Shown: positions 8,968 to 17,589, numbered from the stretch's first letter. The stretch is 64,000 nucleotides of DNA from Paenibacillus sp. GSMTC-2017 (GCF_016019935.1 NZ_JAECMT010000003.1:505388-569387), one strand, 5' to 3'. The notes: a model not told the origin generated them from the sequence alone. Program-made: numbers and translations.

Positions 8968-10155
8968 TTGAACACAATGCAACAAGGAAGGCAACAAATC
9001 GTAGATGCGATTAGAGGGCTAAGTTTATTAGGTATTCTGATTGCTAATATGGCAGTTTTTCAATATGGGACCGCTGGCAGTCAACTGTTAGAGTCATTTG
9101 ACATTTCCTCGTTTGATATGGGTGTACAGTCTTTATTGGAAGTTGTCATTATTGCAAGTTTTATGCCAATTTTTATGTTTCTTATGGGCTATGGATTGTC
9201 TGCAATGTCTATTAGTATGACTGCAAAAGGCCGTAACTTCTACACCGCTATGATTCGGCGTTTCTCTTTATTAATTATTTTGGGAGCAGCACATATCGTA
9301 TTCCTCTGGGAAGGTGATATATTACTTATGTATGGTATAGCGGCGTTTCTTCTACTGCTGTTCCTAGAACGTAAGGCAAAAACGGTTTTAGTTTGGTTCA
9401 TCATTTCATTTGTTTTGTTGGTTCTCAGTAATGCTGGTGGAAACGCAGACTCTGGATGGGTGGAAGGACTTCTAATGCAATATGCAGATATTGCAAATAA
9501 TGTATACGCAAACGGTTCCTATTTTGAGGTAATTGGACTCCGTTTAAATGAAGCCCCTATGTTTGGTCCAGTCATTTATCGAATAATTACTACATTATCG
9601 ATTTTCATCTATTTGCCAATGTTTCTACTGGGCATTTATGCGTCCAAAAAACAATGGTTCCAGCAAGTTGAGAATAAACGCAAAACATTCCTATTAACAT
9701 CATTCCCGCTTATTTTGGTGGGACTTGGAATGAAGTCAATCAAAGTAATTTCGCCAGACGCCGTTCATGGAGAAGGATTGTATATAGTTGGAGGAAATGT
9801 ACTTGCGGTCGGCTATATTTTATTATTCACTTGGATGTTGTCGTTAACAAAAATGGAATGGCTAAGTAACAGATTTGCGGCTGTTGGAAAGTTGTCTTTA
9901 ACGAATTATTTGATGCAGTCCGTCGTTTGTACGACCATATTTTATGGATACGGGTTAGGTTGGTTTAGCGAAATAGGGATATTGCTCGGATTGCTCCTCG
10001 CTATCGCTATTTATACAGTGCAATTATTCACTAGCCATTGGTATTTGAAGCGTTTCCGAGTTGGGCCAGTGGAGTGGCTACTTCGGGCTTGGACTTATTT
10101 GAGCTGGAGTGGCAGTTCCAAAGCAGCATCTAAAAAAGATACGGTAACGATGTAG
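8968..10155 (+). CDS. DUF418 domain membrane protein
   Basis: 395-residue (or 392 from the ATG at 8977) integral membrane protein with about ten hydrophobic segments. It begins with the family signature IRGLSLLGILIANM and carries the C-terminal DUF418 block 'FAAVGKLSLTNYLMQS'. DUF418 proteins (YeiB-like) are distantly related to membrane acyltransferases, but their substrate is unknown. The GAAAGGG ribosome binding site sits only 3 bases before the TTG at 8968 and 12 bases before the ATG at 8977, so the ATG is the likelier start. It has its own promoter and terminator, with no operon partner. Confidence 0.88.
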   Translation: MNTMQQGRQQIVDAIRGLSLLGILIANMAVFQYGTAGSQLLESFDISSFDMGVQSLLEVVIIASFMPIFMFLMGYGLSAMSISMTAKGRNFYTAMIRRFSLLIILGAAHIVFLWEGDILLMYGIAAFLLLLFLERKAKTVLVWFIISFVLLVLSNAGGNADSGWVEGLLMQYADIANNVYANGSYFEVIGLRLNEAPMFGPVIYRIITTLSIFIYLPMFLLGIYASKKQWFQQVENKRKTFLLTSFPLILVGLGMKSIKVISPDAVHGEGLYIVGGNVLAVGYILLFTWMLSLTKMEWLSNRFAAVGKLSLTNYLMQSVVCTTIFYGYGLGWFSEIGILLGLLLAIAIYTVQLFTSHWYLKRFRVGPVEWLLRAWTYLSWSGSSKAASKKDTVTM

Positions 10156-10227
10156 ATATTTGTTCGCCATAGTTTTCGATTTTCCAGCAGCTACCGTATG
10201 ATTTACAACAAAATAGAGTATTTGAAC

Positions 10228-10272
10228 ACTCTCTTTTACTTGCGCTTAGTAGCAAACAAAAGAGAGTTTTTT
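10228..10272 (+). terminator. Terminator after the DUF418 gene
   Basis: CTCTCTTTT..TTGC pairs with GCAA..AAAAGAGAG, followed by six T residues. It has the same architecture as the hairpins at 8726 and 11866. Confidence 0.88.
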
Positions 10273-10372
10273 GCGACCAATATAAATCTAACTAATTAAC
10301 TCTGTTGAAAACTTAACGATGCATAGATGATGACTTTAAATAGTGATTTGAGAATGTTTATTAAGGGCTCGC

Positions 10373-11227
10373 CTAAAGAACGCCGAGCAATTTTAAACCT
10401 AATTGGACATTCGGATGGTCACGATTTTCAGTTAAGTAGAGCCCATAAGCCTTCGTAATTGGAAAAGGTACTTCACAGCGTAGCTCATACAATTGTTGAG
10501 TGTCTAAAAAGGATTGTGCAATTGTTCGTGGAAGAAATCCAAATCCTTCACCGTGTAGAATCATAGTGAGCATAATAGTAGAATGATCCAGCTCAAAGGT
10601 AGGTAGAAAACTCCCCCCAACAATTGCTTCGAACCACTTAGTGAACGAGTGTCCCCAATCTAAATGATAATACTGGCCAGATAAAAAGTCAGATTTAGTA
10701 TGTAGATGTGTATTTGCTCGAGATGATACAAGTATGATTTCGTCCTCAAATAGTAATTGTTTAGTGACATTAGGACGATCTGGCTCGTCATATCGGATGG
10801 CAACTTGTACAACACCATCAAGCAAAAGATCACGGATCATGTAGCTTGAATCGATGTAGCTTAGAAATTTAAGAGCCACCTTTGGGTGCGTTTGTCTAAA
10901 GGTGAGTATATGTTTGAAATAATAATAATGCCATACCGATCCTGGTCCGCTCATAACAAGATAAGATTCTGCCCCTTCTGCTAAAGTTACTTTGCTCTCT
11001 TCAAATAAGATCAACATTCTTTCGGCATAAGGGAGGAAGTGGATGCCAGCTTGCGTTAAGCTCACATTACGATTATCTCGTAGAAATAGTGACTTGCCGA
11101 TAGACTTCTCGAGCGCTTGTATTCTTGCTGTAACGGCAGATTGAGAGATATGTAAATACTCTGCCGCCCTAGTGAAATTTCTAATCTTGCTCACCGATAA
11201 AAAAGCTTCTAATTGTGAAATGTCCAT
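10373..11227 (-). CDS. LysR-family transcriptional regulator
   Basis: 284 residues. The N-terminal winged helix (MDISQLEAFLSVSKIRNFTR... with RAAEYLHISQSAVTARIQALE) is the typical LysR DNA-binding domain, followed by a substrate-binding domain of two lobes. A binding domain starting near residue 90 with 'SGPGSVWHYYY' has no obvious close relative I can name. The gene is read divergently from the GNAT acetyltransferase gene across a 114-bp gap, the usual arrangement for a LysR regulator and its target. The effector is unknown. A GAGGTGC ribosome binding site precedes the ATG. Confidence 0.92.
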   Translation of the reverse strand: MDISQLEAFLSVSKIRNFTRAAEYLHISQSAVTARIQALEKSIGKSLFLRDNRNVSLTQAGIHFLPYAERMLILFEESKVTLAEGAESYLVMSGPGSVWHYYYFKHILTFRQTHPKVALKFLSYIDSSYMIRDLLLDGVVQVAIRYDEPDRPNVTKQLLFEDEIILVSSRANTHLHTKSDFLSGQYYHLDWGHSFTKWFEAIVGGSFLPTFELDHSTIMLTMILHGEGFGFLPRTIAQSFLDTQQLYELRCEVPFPITKAYGLYLTENRDHPNVQLGLKLLGVL

Positions 11228-11341
11228 CGTAGCACCTCGATTGATTTGATTTATGAATGATTACGATCGCTATTATTCGTTATACAAATTATACTTCTTT
11301 CATTATTATAAAACTATATAAGTAAAATTGGAGGGTTTATA

Positions 11342-11851
11342 ATGACGAATGAAGTGAGTATTGAGCAATTACAATCTGTTGGTAAACACGTTGATTCTCT
11401 TTCTGAGCTTTTGATACAAGTTGTAGAGGATGGCGCTTCGATAGGATTTTTGCCTCCAATGATGCATTCAGAAGCTATAGCGTATTGGAATCAAGTAGTG
11501 AGTCCAGAAGTGATTTTATTCGTTGCCAAAATGGATGATCGGATCATCGGGAGTGTGCAACTACATCTTTGCACGAAGCAAAATGGCGGACATAGAGCGG
11601 AGATAGCAAAATTAATGACTCATCCCGACTATCGCCGTAAAGGGATTGGTCGCAACCTTATGGAGCAGGCAGCGAGGAGAGCGACGGATGAAGGAAGAAC
11701 ATTACTCGTTCTTGATACAAGGGAAGGAGATCCTTCGAACGATTTGTATACTTCGCTAGGCTACTTGGAGGCTGGACGAATTCCTGACTATGCAAAATCT
11801 GCAAGTGGCAAATTGGATGCGACAGTTTTTTATTTTAAGAAGTTAATATAA
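11342..11851 (+). CDS. GNAT-family N-acetyltransferase
   Basis: 169 residues. The acetyl-CoA-binding motif A is clear (HPDYRRKGIGRNLME, the Q/RxxGxG/A block), preceded by the beta strand AEIAKLMTH and followed by LLVLDTREGD and a Tyr-containing 'LYTSLGYLEAGRIPDYA' end. The sequence resembles acetyltransferases that modify small amines or antibiotics, but the substrate cannot be assigned. A GGAGGG site precedes the ATG. It faces the LysR gene divergently, which may regulate it. Confidence 0.9.
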   Translation: MTNEVSIEQLQSVGKHVDSLSELLIQVVEDGASIGFLPPMMHSEAIAYWNQVVSPEVILFVAKMDDRIIGSVQLHLCTKQNGGHRAEIAKLMTHPDYRRKGIGRNLMEQAARRATDEGRTLLVLDTREGDPSNDLYTSLGYLEAGRIPDYAKSASGKLDATVFYFKKLI

Positions 11852-11865
11852 GGTTTTATGCAGAA

Positions 11866-11911
11866 AGCTCTCTTTACTTGCTTTTATAAAGCAAATAAAA
11901 GGGAGTTTTTT
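11866..11911 (+). terminator. Terminator after the GNAT gene
   Basis: CTCTCTTT..TTGC pairs with GCAA..AAAGGGAG and is followed by six T residues. Confidence 0.87.
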
Positions 11912-12022
11912 ATGATCGATAAGAACAGAAAGTAGAAAGAATGGAGCAAAAGAACGACTCCAAGGTATGGTATAGTTGATTAAAGTATAAAAGAATAATT
12001 AAATGAAAGATGTGCATATGTA

Positions 12023-12544
12023 ATGATTGATTTCCTTAAAAATAAAGGTATTAAGGCATATAATGAAATAATCGAAATAGCTGAACAACCTAATTTATTG
12101 TTTTCGAATGATAGAGGGCAATACAATTCCGAAGCTAGTTATAATGTATACACTATCCATAAATTAAATAAATTGATTAAGAAAAACAACATTTCAATCA
12201 GTGAATTGGATAATATATTTCTCTATATTGAAGCATCATGGTCTTCGTACTTGAACAAGTATTTCAAGGGGAAATCATTTGTTTTTTATCTATGGGGAGA
12301 TTATCAGATACCTGCCATCAGAGTTTCAGTTGTTTCATTTTATGAGGGATTAGAATTGCCCTTTACGTGCGTATTAAACAAGGTAAATGACTTAAAAGAA
12401 CTACTCGGTCAGTATAAAAAGGAAGCACAATTTGAAGGGATATGTATTAATCAAATAGACGAATCAGACAGTAACATCAATAACATTCATGAAATAGAAG
12501 CTGAATACACACTCACTATCTATTCTAAGATGATTAATTGTTGA
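12023..12544 (+). CDS. Unrecognised 173-residue protein
   Basis: I do not recognise the family. The protein is soluble, Asn/Ile/Lys-rich and AT-biased compared with the neighbouring housekeeping genes. It starts MIDFLKNKGIKAYNEI and has an aromatic central block (SWSSYLNKYFKGKSFVFYLW) and an acidic end. Size and composition resemble small immunity or SUKH-type accessory proteins, but no defining motif is visible. The upstream ribosome binding site is weak. It stands alone, with a 170-bp upstream gap and an untranslated, degenerate stretch downstream, suggesting acquired DNA. Confidence 0.55.
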   Translation: MIDFLKNKGIKAYNEIIEIAEQPNLLFSNDRGQYNSEASYNVYTIHKLNKLIKKNNISISELDNIFLYIEASWSSYLNKYFKGKSFVFYLWGDYQIPAIRVSVVSFYEGLELPFTCVLNKVNDLKELLGQYKKEAQFEGICINQIDESDSNINNIHEIEAEYTLTIYSKMINC

Positions 12545-12662
12545 AATGAGTAGCTAGATGGTGCTCGATAAGTTTCTAATTAAAGAAATGTCTTGCATCT
12601 AATGCTTCCGAGATGTTCATAAAAGGCAATTAGATAAAAGTTAAAGAGGATAAGACGGGTTA

Positions 12663-12852
12663 ATTAGCACCATTAACGATTTTTGATGAACATGAGGGGG
12701 TTGGGCCTGGTGAAATTATTAAAGTTTGGTGTGCAACTGGTATTGAGTTCTGGTACAAACCTTGAGGGGATAGGGAACAAAACGTATTTTATCAAAATAT
12801 TTATGAAAATTGGGATCTATTAATCCAAGTAGAAGTCAATGTGAGGAGATAG
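12663..12852 (+). pseudogene. Degenerate coding remnant before the membrane-protein gene
   Basis: The 313-bp gap after the 173-residue protein contains protein-like but interrupted reading: a stretch encoding roughly 'FDEHEGVGPGE', then 'VWCATGIEFWYKP' ending at a TGA (12763-12765), continuing in the same frame as 'NVFYQNIYENWDLLIQVEV' to a TAG at 12850-12852. There is no intact start. It looks like the tail of a lost gene. The family is not recognised and the exact frame of the first part is uncertain. Confidence 0.35.
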
Positions 12853-12857
12853 TTTGT

Positions 12858-13256
12858 ATGAAAACCAAAAACCTTGTGTTTAAGCTAATATCACATTTAT
12901 TAACGCTAGCAACGCTTGGATTTGTTATCTACTTATACTTAGATCTATTTGTATTTGTAGTAGGGGATAGCCCAGATGATGGATATAAATTGTTTCATTT
13001 AATCATTACAGTACCTTTTCCAATTATAATAGCGATTGTGCTTAACGCATTTATTGATAGAGAGATCAGAAACGATTACAAAAGAGAGGTTAGATTTCTT
13101 CTATTATTTTTTCCACTTATTTGTTTGGTAAGTACAGTAGGACAATTTTTATTACTATCTTTTACTAATGCTTCAAACCTATTTTATATTGTTTTTTCAA
13201 TTATATTATTTTGTATAAATGTTATTCTATTTATATATGATCTAAGACATCGCTAA
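12858..13256 (+). CDS. Small four-helix membrane protein, unrecognised
   Basis: 132 residues from the ATG at 12858, which is preceded by GAGGAG (12843-12848). An ATG at 12810 extends the frame but has no ribosome binding site and lies in the degenerate stretch. Four hydrophobic segments are visible: about residues 7-35, 43-60, 72-92 and 98-120, with a charged loop (DREIRNDYKREVR) between the second and third. No family is recognised. It is 17 bp upstream of the zinc-ribbon protein gene and probably co-transcribed. Confidence 0.6.
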   Translation: MKTKNLVFKLISHLLTLATLGFVIYLYLDLFVFVVGDSPDDGYKLFHLIITVPFPIIIAIVLNAFIDREIRNDYKREVRFLLLFFPLICLVSTVGQFLLLSFTNASNLFYIVFSIILFCINVILFIYDLRHR

Positions 13257-13273
13257 ATGTGGAGGACTAATAA

Positions 13274-13834
13274 ATGCAGATTACAATAGAAGACAATTCA
13301 CTTGTGTACATATATTTGAAGGATGCTGGAAAAGAACGACTTAAAAGCGACTCATTAAACTTTATAAAGTGTCACTTACTTTATGATGGAAAAAATAATT
13401 TCATTGGAATGCGGATTTTTAATGAAATCGAGGACTCTGATGAGAGTATTATACTTCCTTTAGTAGGTGAAATTGAGTTCCCACTTCATAACGCCAAGCT
13501 TGAGGTCAACGAGTCAGAAATCCAAATATTATTTGCTGGAGAAGTAATGGCTGAAAAGGAAGTAGTTTGCGAATGTACAATTGATGTTTGCGAAGAAGGC
13601 ATGGTTGGTATAGAGCCAATGCTCAGAGAGAAAATTGGAGGTAAAGAAGTTATCAAGCCATTTATTATTCGAGATAGCCCAACTATTCTGTTTGGAAGCA
13701 AAATTATTGATAAATGTACGTCATGTAAAAGTAGTGAATTGATTGAGGTTACTGAGCAGACAACTCATTGTGAAGAACTGAAGGGTTGGAAATGTAGTTC
13801 TTGTGATCAAGAGTATTATTTACTTGAAGAGTGA
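13274..13834 (+). CDS. Unrecognised protein with DUF2283-like start and C-terminal zinc ribbon
   Basis: 186 residues. The N-terminal part (DNSLVYIYLKDAG ... NFIGMRIFNE) is reminiscent of DUF2283-type small beta-alpha domains. A central beta-rich part follows, and the last ~45 residues hold two CxxC pairs (KCTSC and KCSSC), a probable zinc ribbon. An AGGAC site (GGAGGAC) precedes the ATG. It likely forms a pair with the membrane-protein gene just upstream. No function can be assigned. The four cysteines suggest metal binding, nucleic-acid binding or a redox role. Confidence 0.65.
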   Translation: MQITIEDNSLVYIYLKDAGKERLKSDSLNFIKCHLLYDGKNNFIGMRIFNEIEDSDESIILPLVGEIEFPLHNAKLEVNESEIQILFAGEVMAEKEVVCECTIDVCEEGMVGIEPMLREKIGGKEVIKPFIIRDSPTILFGSKIIDKCTSCKSSELIEVTEQTTHCEELKGWKCSSCDQEYYLLEE

Positions 13835-13867
13835 ACATATGTTGCGAGCCATTATAAAGATTTAAGT

Positions 13868-13898
13868 AAAAGCTGATTTTAATGATCGGCTTTTTTGT
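13868..13898 (+). terminator. Short terminator after the zinc-ribbon gene
   Basis: AAAGCTGAT / ATCGGCTTTTTT hairpin with a short loop and T tract. Confidence 0.7.
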
Positions 13899-13968
13899 TG
13901 TCTCACTATTCTTGAAATGAGACTGAAGGAGATAATATTTTGAATAATGAGCAATAACTAGCTCCTAT

Positions 13969-14056
13969 AGGCACCGCGCCAAGGGCGCTAGCCCGAAAAA
14001 ACCGGGTTAGTGCCTGCCACACTGCCCCGCGCTCTGCCGCTTCAAGCGCTCCCGAC
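13969..14056. other. GC-rich structured intergenic element
   Basis: In otherwise AT-rich DNA this ~90-bp block is very GC-rich. It can fold as a three-way junction: AGGCAC (13969-13974) pairs with GTGCCT (14010-14015) and encloses GCGCC/GGCGC (13976-13988) and an eight-pair stem CTAGCCCG/CGGGTTAG (13988-14010), where the shared boundary base means some pairs compete. A further GCGCT/AGCGC pair lies at about 14030-14050. It sits between the zinc-ribbon terminator and the AraC gene; the remainder of this 322-bp gap holds a TATAAT (14112-14117) and the AraC ribosome binding site. Strand and function are unknown. A dispersed repeat or structured RNA are both possible. Confidence 0.55.
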
Positions 14057-14156
14057 CCAAAGATTTTAACATCCCGGGTACTTTCTTAATGTTTAAGCCC
14101 TCATGCTCTGCTATAATTCATAGTAATTGCAGCCATATCCATAGGAGGACTGAAGC

Positions 14157-15008
14157 ATGAAGATGTTCCCACCCATCATTCGGGATGAGATCGACTTGCC
14201 GCAGGGATTTCCCATCATTATGTCGCAAACGGAAGGTGTTAGCCCACCTTTTCAGCGACTTCATTGGCACTCCACTTTAGAAATTAATTATATATATAGC
14301 GGAAGTGGTTATTATCTTATTAATGGTAGTAGGTACGAGTTTCAGCAAGGTGACATTGTGTTAATAAACTCCAACGACCTGCACCGCGCAGTCGAGACGG
14401 AGAATCTTGTTATGGGCATATTGATGTTCGACCCTGCGTACCTTGCACTCGAGCAACGATATGATACAGATTTACTCATTCCTTTTCGCGAAATGGGTAT
14501 GCGGTTTGATAACGTACTAGATCGAGAGCATCCTGAACTCACGCGACTGAGTACTATCTTTGCTGAGATGCGAGATGAGTACGTTCGTGCGGAGCCCCAT
14601 TATGAAGCTATTGTCAGAGCTAAGTTGGTTAGCTTTCTGGCTTATGTTAATCGTTATTTCGCTAGAAACTCTGAGAGTAAATCACATCATGCAAGAGGAA
14701 TGGAATCCATTCGTAATGTTCTTCATGTAATGGAGGAACAAGTGGAGTATGCTTGGACGCTTAAACAATTGTCGGAGAAGGCTCATCTAAGTCCATCGCG
14801 ATTCAGTACTCTTTTTACACAGGTGGTTGGCACATCTCCAATGGACTATTTAATTCAACTTCGACTGTCGAGAGCTGTAGAAATGATAGAGACGACGGAT
14901 CACAAAATTATTGAGATTGCATCTGACTGTGGCTTCCGTAATCTATCTAATTTCAATCGATTGTTTAAGCAACATATCGGTAAGCTACCATCGGAGCTTC
15001 GAGATTAA
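14157..15008 (+). CDS. AraC-family transcriptional regulator
   Basis: 283 residues: an N-terminal cupin sensor domain (HWHSTLEINYIYSGSGYY, the double-stranded beta helix start) and a C-terminal pair of helix-turn-helix motifs (ain residues ~185-283, with LSEKAHLSPSRFSTLF and IASDCGFRNLSNFNRLF). AraC proteins of this type sense sugars and activate sugar-use genes. It lies just upstream of the kinase and GH4 glycosidase genes on the same strand and is the likely regulator of that pair, although a terminator separates them. An AGGAGG site precedes the ATG. Confidence 0.93.
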   Translation: MKMFPPIIRDEIDLPQGFPIIMSQTEGVSPPFQRLHWHSTLEINYIYSGSGYYLINGSRYEFQQGDIVLINSNDLHRAVETENLVMGILMFDPAYLALEQRYDTDLLIPFREMGMRFDNVLDREHPELTRLSTIFAEMRDEYVRAEPHYEAIVRAKLVSFLAYVNRYFARNSESKSHHARGMESIRNVLHVMEEQVEYAWTLKQLSEKAHLSPSRFSTLFTQVVGTSPMDYLIQLRLSRAVEMIETTDHKIIEIASDCGFRNLSNFNRLFKQHIGKLPSELRD

Positions 15009-15028
15009 TAAATAGTAAGATAGTATTA

Positions 15029-15069
15029 GAACATCGTTCTTTTTCATTAGAGAAACGATGTTTTTTTTA
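15029..15069 (+). terminator. Terminator after the AraC gene
   Basis: AACATCGTT / AACGATGTT stem followed by eight T residues. Confidence 0.88.
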
Positions 15070-15087
15070 TTAAGATAGAACTATACA

Positions 15088-16083
15088 GTGGTTACGAAGC
15101 AACTAAGGAGTGTGGACGTTATATTATTTCTTGGAATTGATGCTGGAGGAAGCAAGACACATGCCTTGCTGGTAGATGAGAAGGGTAATGTGCTGGGGCA
15201 AGGATTAAGCGGCAATGGTAATCATCAGACTGCGTTCCAAGTAGCACGTACAAATATTGAAGCGGCATGCAATGAGGCGCTTAAGTCAGCTGGAGTAACG
15301 AAGGAAGAGATTACGTATACTTATTTCGGATTAGCTGGGGCGGATAGAGAACCTGATTACGAAATATTACGTCCAATGATAGCTTCATTAGGTTATGAAA
15401 GATATTCAATTGCCTGCGACACGATGATCGGAATGCGAGCTGGCACACATCAGTCGTATGGTGCAGTTATTATAAGTGGAACTGGATTTAACGCGGCTGC
15501 GCGTAACGCACAGGGGCAAGAACTTCAATATGGAGGCTTTGGCTATATGTTTGGTGATGGTCTCGGATCAGGGACAGATCTCGCTATACATGCATTCCGA
15601 GCTGCAATTCGGTGCTGGGAGAGACGAGAAGAACCGACGATTCTAAAGGATCTCGTACCGCAAAAGCTTGGATACTCTTCAGTAAAAGAAATGTATGACG
15701 ACGCTTTAGACAACGGAAAACAACCGCCAAAAGATTTGGCTAAACTCGTATTTGAGGCAGCTGGACAGGGTGACGAAGTCGCTATACGAATTTTAGAAGA
15801 AGCTGGTCGCGAGCATGCCAATTCAGTTAATGCGTTAATTAAACGGTTGGGTATGCAAAATGAACGTTTTGATGTGGTACTGGCGGGTAGTGTATTGTCA
15901 CGAGGTAGCTCTACTCATATGGTTGATGCCATTCAAAGTGAAGTGAAAAAAGTAGCTACTAACGCGAGTATAGTGAGGCTGTCAGTTGACCCTGTTATTG
16001 GAGCTGTCATGAGTGCGATGGACAGTAGTGGACTTACGATTGATGAAGAAACAGATGCTGTTTTGAGAGGGATCACATTCTAA
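15088..16083 (+). CDS. BadF/BadG-type sugar kinase (N-acetylglucosamine kinase-like)
   Basis: 331-residue ASKHA-fold ATPase of the BadF/BadG/BcrA/BcrD family. Phosphate 1 motif is FLGIDAGGSKTHALLVDEKG at the N-terminus, followed by FGLAGADRE and the adenosine-side 'VIISGTGFNAAA' and 'GDGLGSGTDLA' blocks. Relatives phosphorylate N-acetylglucosamine or related sugars at C6. The start is unclear: GTG at 15088 has no ribosome binding site, and AAGGAG (15105-15110) is almost adjacent to a GTG at 15112. The next gene, 15 bp downstream, encodes a GH4 enzyme that usually needs a 6-phosphorylated substrate, so this kinase may supply it. Confidence 0.85.
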   Translation: MVTKQLRSVDVILFLGIDAGGSKTHALLVDEKGNVLGQGLSGNGNHQTAFQVARTNIEAACNEALKSAGVTKEEITYTYFGLAGADREPDYEILRPMIASLGYERYSIACDTMIGMRAGTHQSYGAVIISGTGFNAAARNAQGQELQYGGFGYMFGDGLGSGTDLAIHAFRAAIRCWERREEPTILKDLVPQKLGYSSVKEMYDDALDNGKQPPKDLAKLVFEAAGQGDEVAIRILEEAGREHANSVNALIKRLGMQNERFDVVLAGSVLSRGSSTHMVDAIQSEVKKVATNASIVRLSVDPVIGAVMSAMDSSGLTIDEETDAVLRGITF

Positions 16084-16098
16084 GGGAGGCTAACTCAT

Positions 16099-17421
16099 AT
16101 GTCTAACAAAAAAGCACTAAAGATCGCTGTAATCGGCGGTGGATCATCATATACACCAGAAATCGTAGAAGGTTTCATCAAACGTTATGACGAAATGCCG
16201 ATCCGTGAACTATGGCTTGTCGATATTGAAGAAGGACGCCACAAGCTTGCAATTGTTGGCGAACTAGCGAAACGTATGGTTGAAAAGTCTGGTCTACCTA
16301 TCGTTGTGAAGCTAACGCTTAACCGTCGTGAAGCAATTGAAGGAGCAGATTTTATTACTACTCAAATGCGAGTAGGTTTGCTTGAAGCAAGACGCCGCGA
16401 TGAGCATATTCCAATCTTACACGGTGTTATTGGTCAAGAGACGACAGGGCCTGGAGGTATGTTTAAGGCGCTGCGTACTGTACCTGTTATTCTAGATATT
16501 TGTAAAGATATCGAGGAGCTTGCACCTGATGCTTGGCTACTTAACTTCACGAATCCAGCAGGTATTGTGACTGAAGCAGTTCAGAAATATAGCAAAGTAA
16601 AAACAGTAGGATTGTGTAATTCTCCTATTAACTTCTACAAGTTTTTGGCGAAGGAGTACGGTGTGACTGAGCGTGAAGTACTTCCTGAATTCGTAGGTAT
16701 TAACCACTTGCATTGGGTAACTGCCGCTTACGTTAATGGTGAAGATAAGCTGCCTGAACTTATCGGTGCAGGACGTGACTATACGGCAACGAATGTAACA
16801 GCATTTGATTGGGATGCAGACTTCTTACGTTCATTAGGTGCTATTCCAACGTACTATTTGCGTTATTTCTATATGAAGGACAAGATGTTTGAAGATATGA
16901 AAGAATCGCTTGAGAAAAACGGTACACGCGCAGATGTCGTTAGTCGTGTCGAGACTGAGTTGTTCGAGCTGTATAAGGATGTAAACTTGAGCGAGAAACC
17001 TAAGCAACTTGAACAACGTGGCGGTGCTTATTATTCGGAAGCAGCTGTTAACTTAATGCATTCCCTTTATACAGATAAACGCGATATTCAAACGTTGAAC
17101 GTTCGCAATGGCGGTATTATAGACTTCTTGCCAGAGGATGCAAGCATTGAAGTTAACTGTGTTGTAACTGCGCAAGGGCCTATCCCTATCCCATTACAAA
17201 ATGTACCTGAGCAAGTAAAGGGTTTGATGCATGCAGTAAAAACATACGAGTCTCTTACGATTGAAGCAGCGATATCTGGCGATAGAGGAATTGCGCTTCA
17301 AGCGATGGTTAATCATCCACTTGTACCAAGTGTGTCAGTGGCGAAGGCATTGCTCGAAGAGATGTTGGAAGCTAACAAGTCGTATTTGCCAGCATTTTTT
17401 GAAAATGAACATGCTAAATAA
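16099..17421 (+). CDS. GH4-family 6-phospho-beta-glucosidase
   Basis: 440 residues, close to the ~442 of LicH/CelF-type enzymes. The N-terminal Rossmann fold (KIAVIGGGSSYTPEIVEGF) binds NAD+. GH4 enzymes use NAD+ and a divalent metal in a redox elimination mechanism. The metal ligands are the Cys in VGLCNSP and the His in INHLHW; FTNPAGIVTEA is the usual signature. It cleaves phosphorylated disaccharides in the cytoplasm. No PTS transporter gene is near, so the upstream kinase is the plausible source of phosphorylated substrate. A GGGAGG site precedes the ATG. It is the last gene of the pair and is followed by a large hairpin. Confidence 0.93.
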   Translation: MSNKKALKIAVIGGGSSYTPEIVEGFIKRYDEMPIRELWLVDIEEGRHKLAIVGELAKRMVEKSGLPIVVKLTLNRREAIEGADFITTQMRVGLLEARRRDEHIPILHGVIGQETTGPGGMFKALRTVPVILDICKDIEELAPDAWLLNFTNPAGIVTEAVQKYSKVKTVGLCNSPINFYKFLAKEYGVTEREVLPEFVGINHLHWVTAAYVNGEDKLPELIGAGRDYTATNVTAFDWDADFLRSLGAIPTYYLRYFYMKDKMFEDMKESLEKNGTRADVVSRVETELFELYKDVNLSEKPKQLEQRGGAYYSEAAVNLMHSLYTDKRDIQTLNVRNGGIIDFLPEDASIEVNCVVTAQGPIPIPLQNVPEQVKGLMHAVKTYESLTIEAAISGDRGIALQAMVNHPLVPSVSVAKALLEEMLEANKSYLPAFFENEHAK

Positions 17422-17446
17422 TCTGATTTAAAATAGAGATTTAAAC

Positions 17447-17510
17447 AATAACCATATGCGGGGCTATTCTGATTGTGATCAGTATAGCCCTTCATATGGT
17501 TATTTGTATT
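17447..17510 (+). terminator. Long hairpin terminator after the GH4 gene
   Basis: An almost complete 58-nt inverted repeat: AATAACCATATG / CATATGGTTATT as outer stem and GGGCTAT..CTGAT / ATCAG.ATAGCCC as inner stem, with TTTG after it. The T tract is poor, so this may work mainly by 3'-end protection. Confidence 0.7.
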
Positions 17511-17589
17511 GCAATGAGTTATTTTTCTAAAATGGAAAAATTATCTTCTTAAAGTAAGCGAATGGTTATTGCATATGTTAAATATAGTT

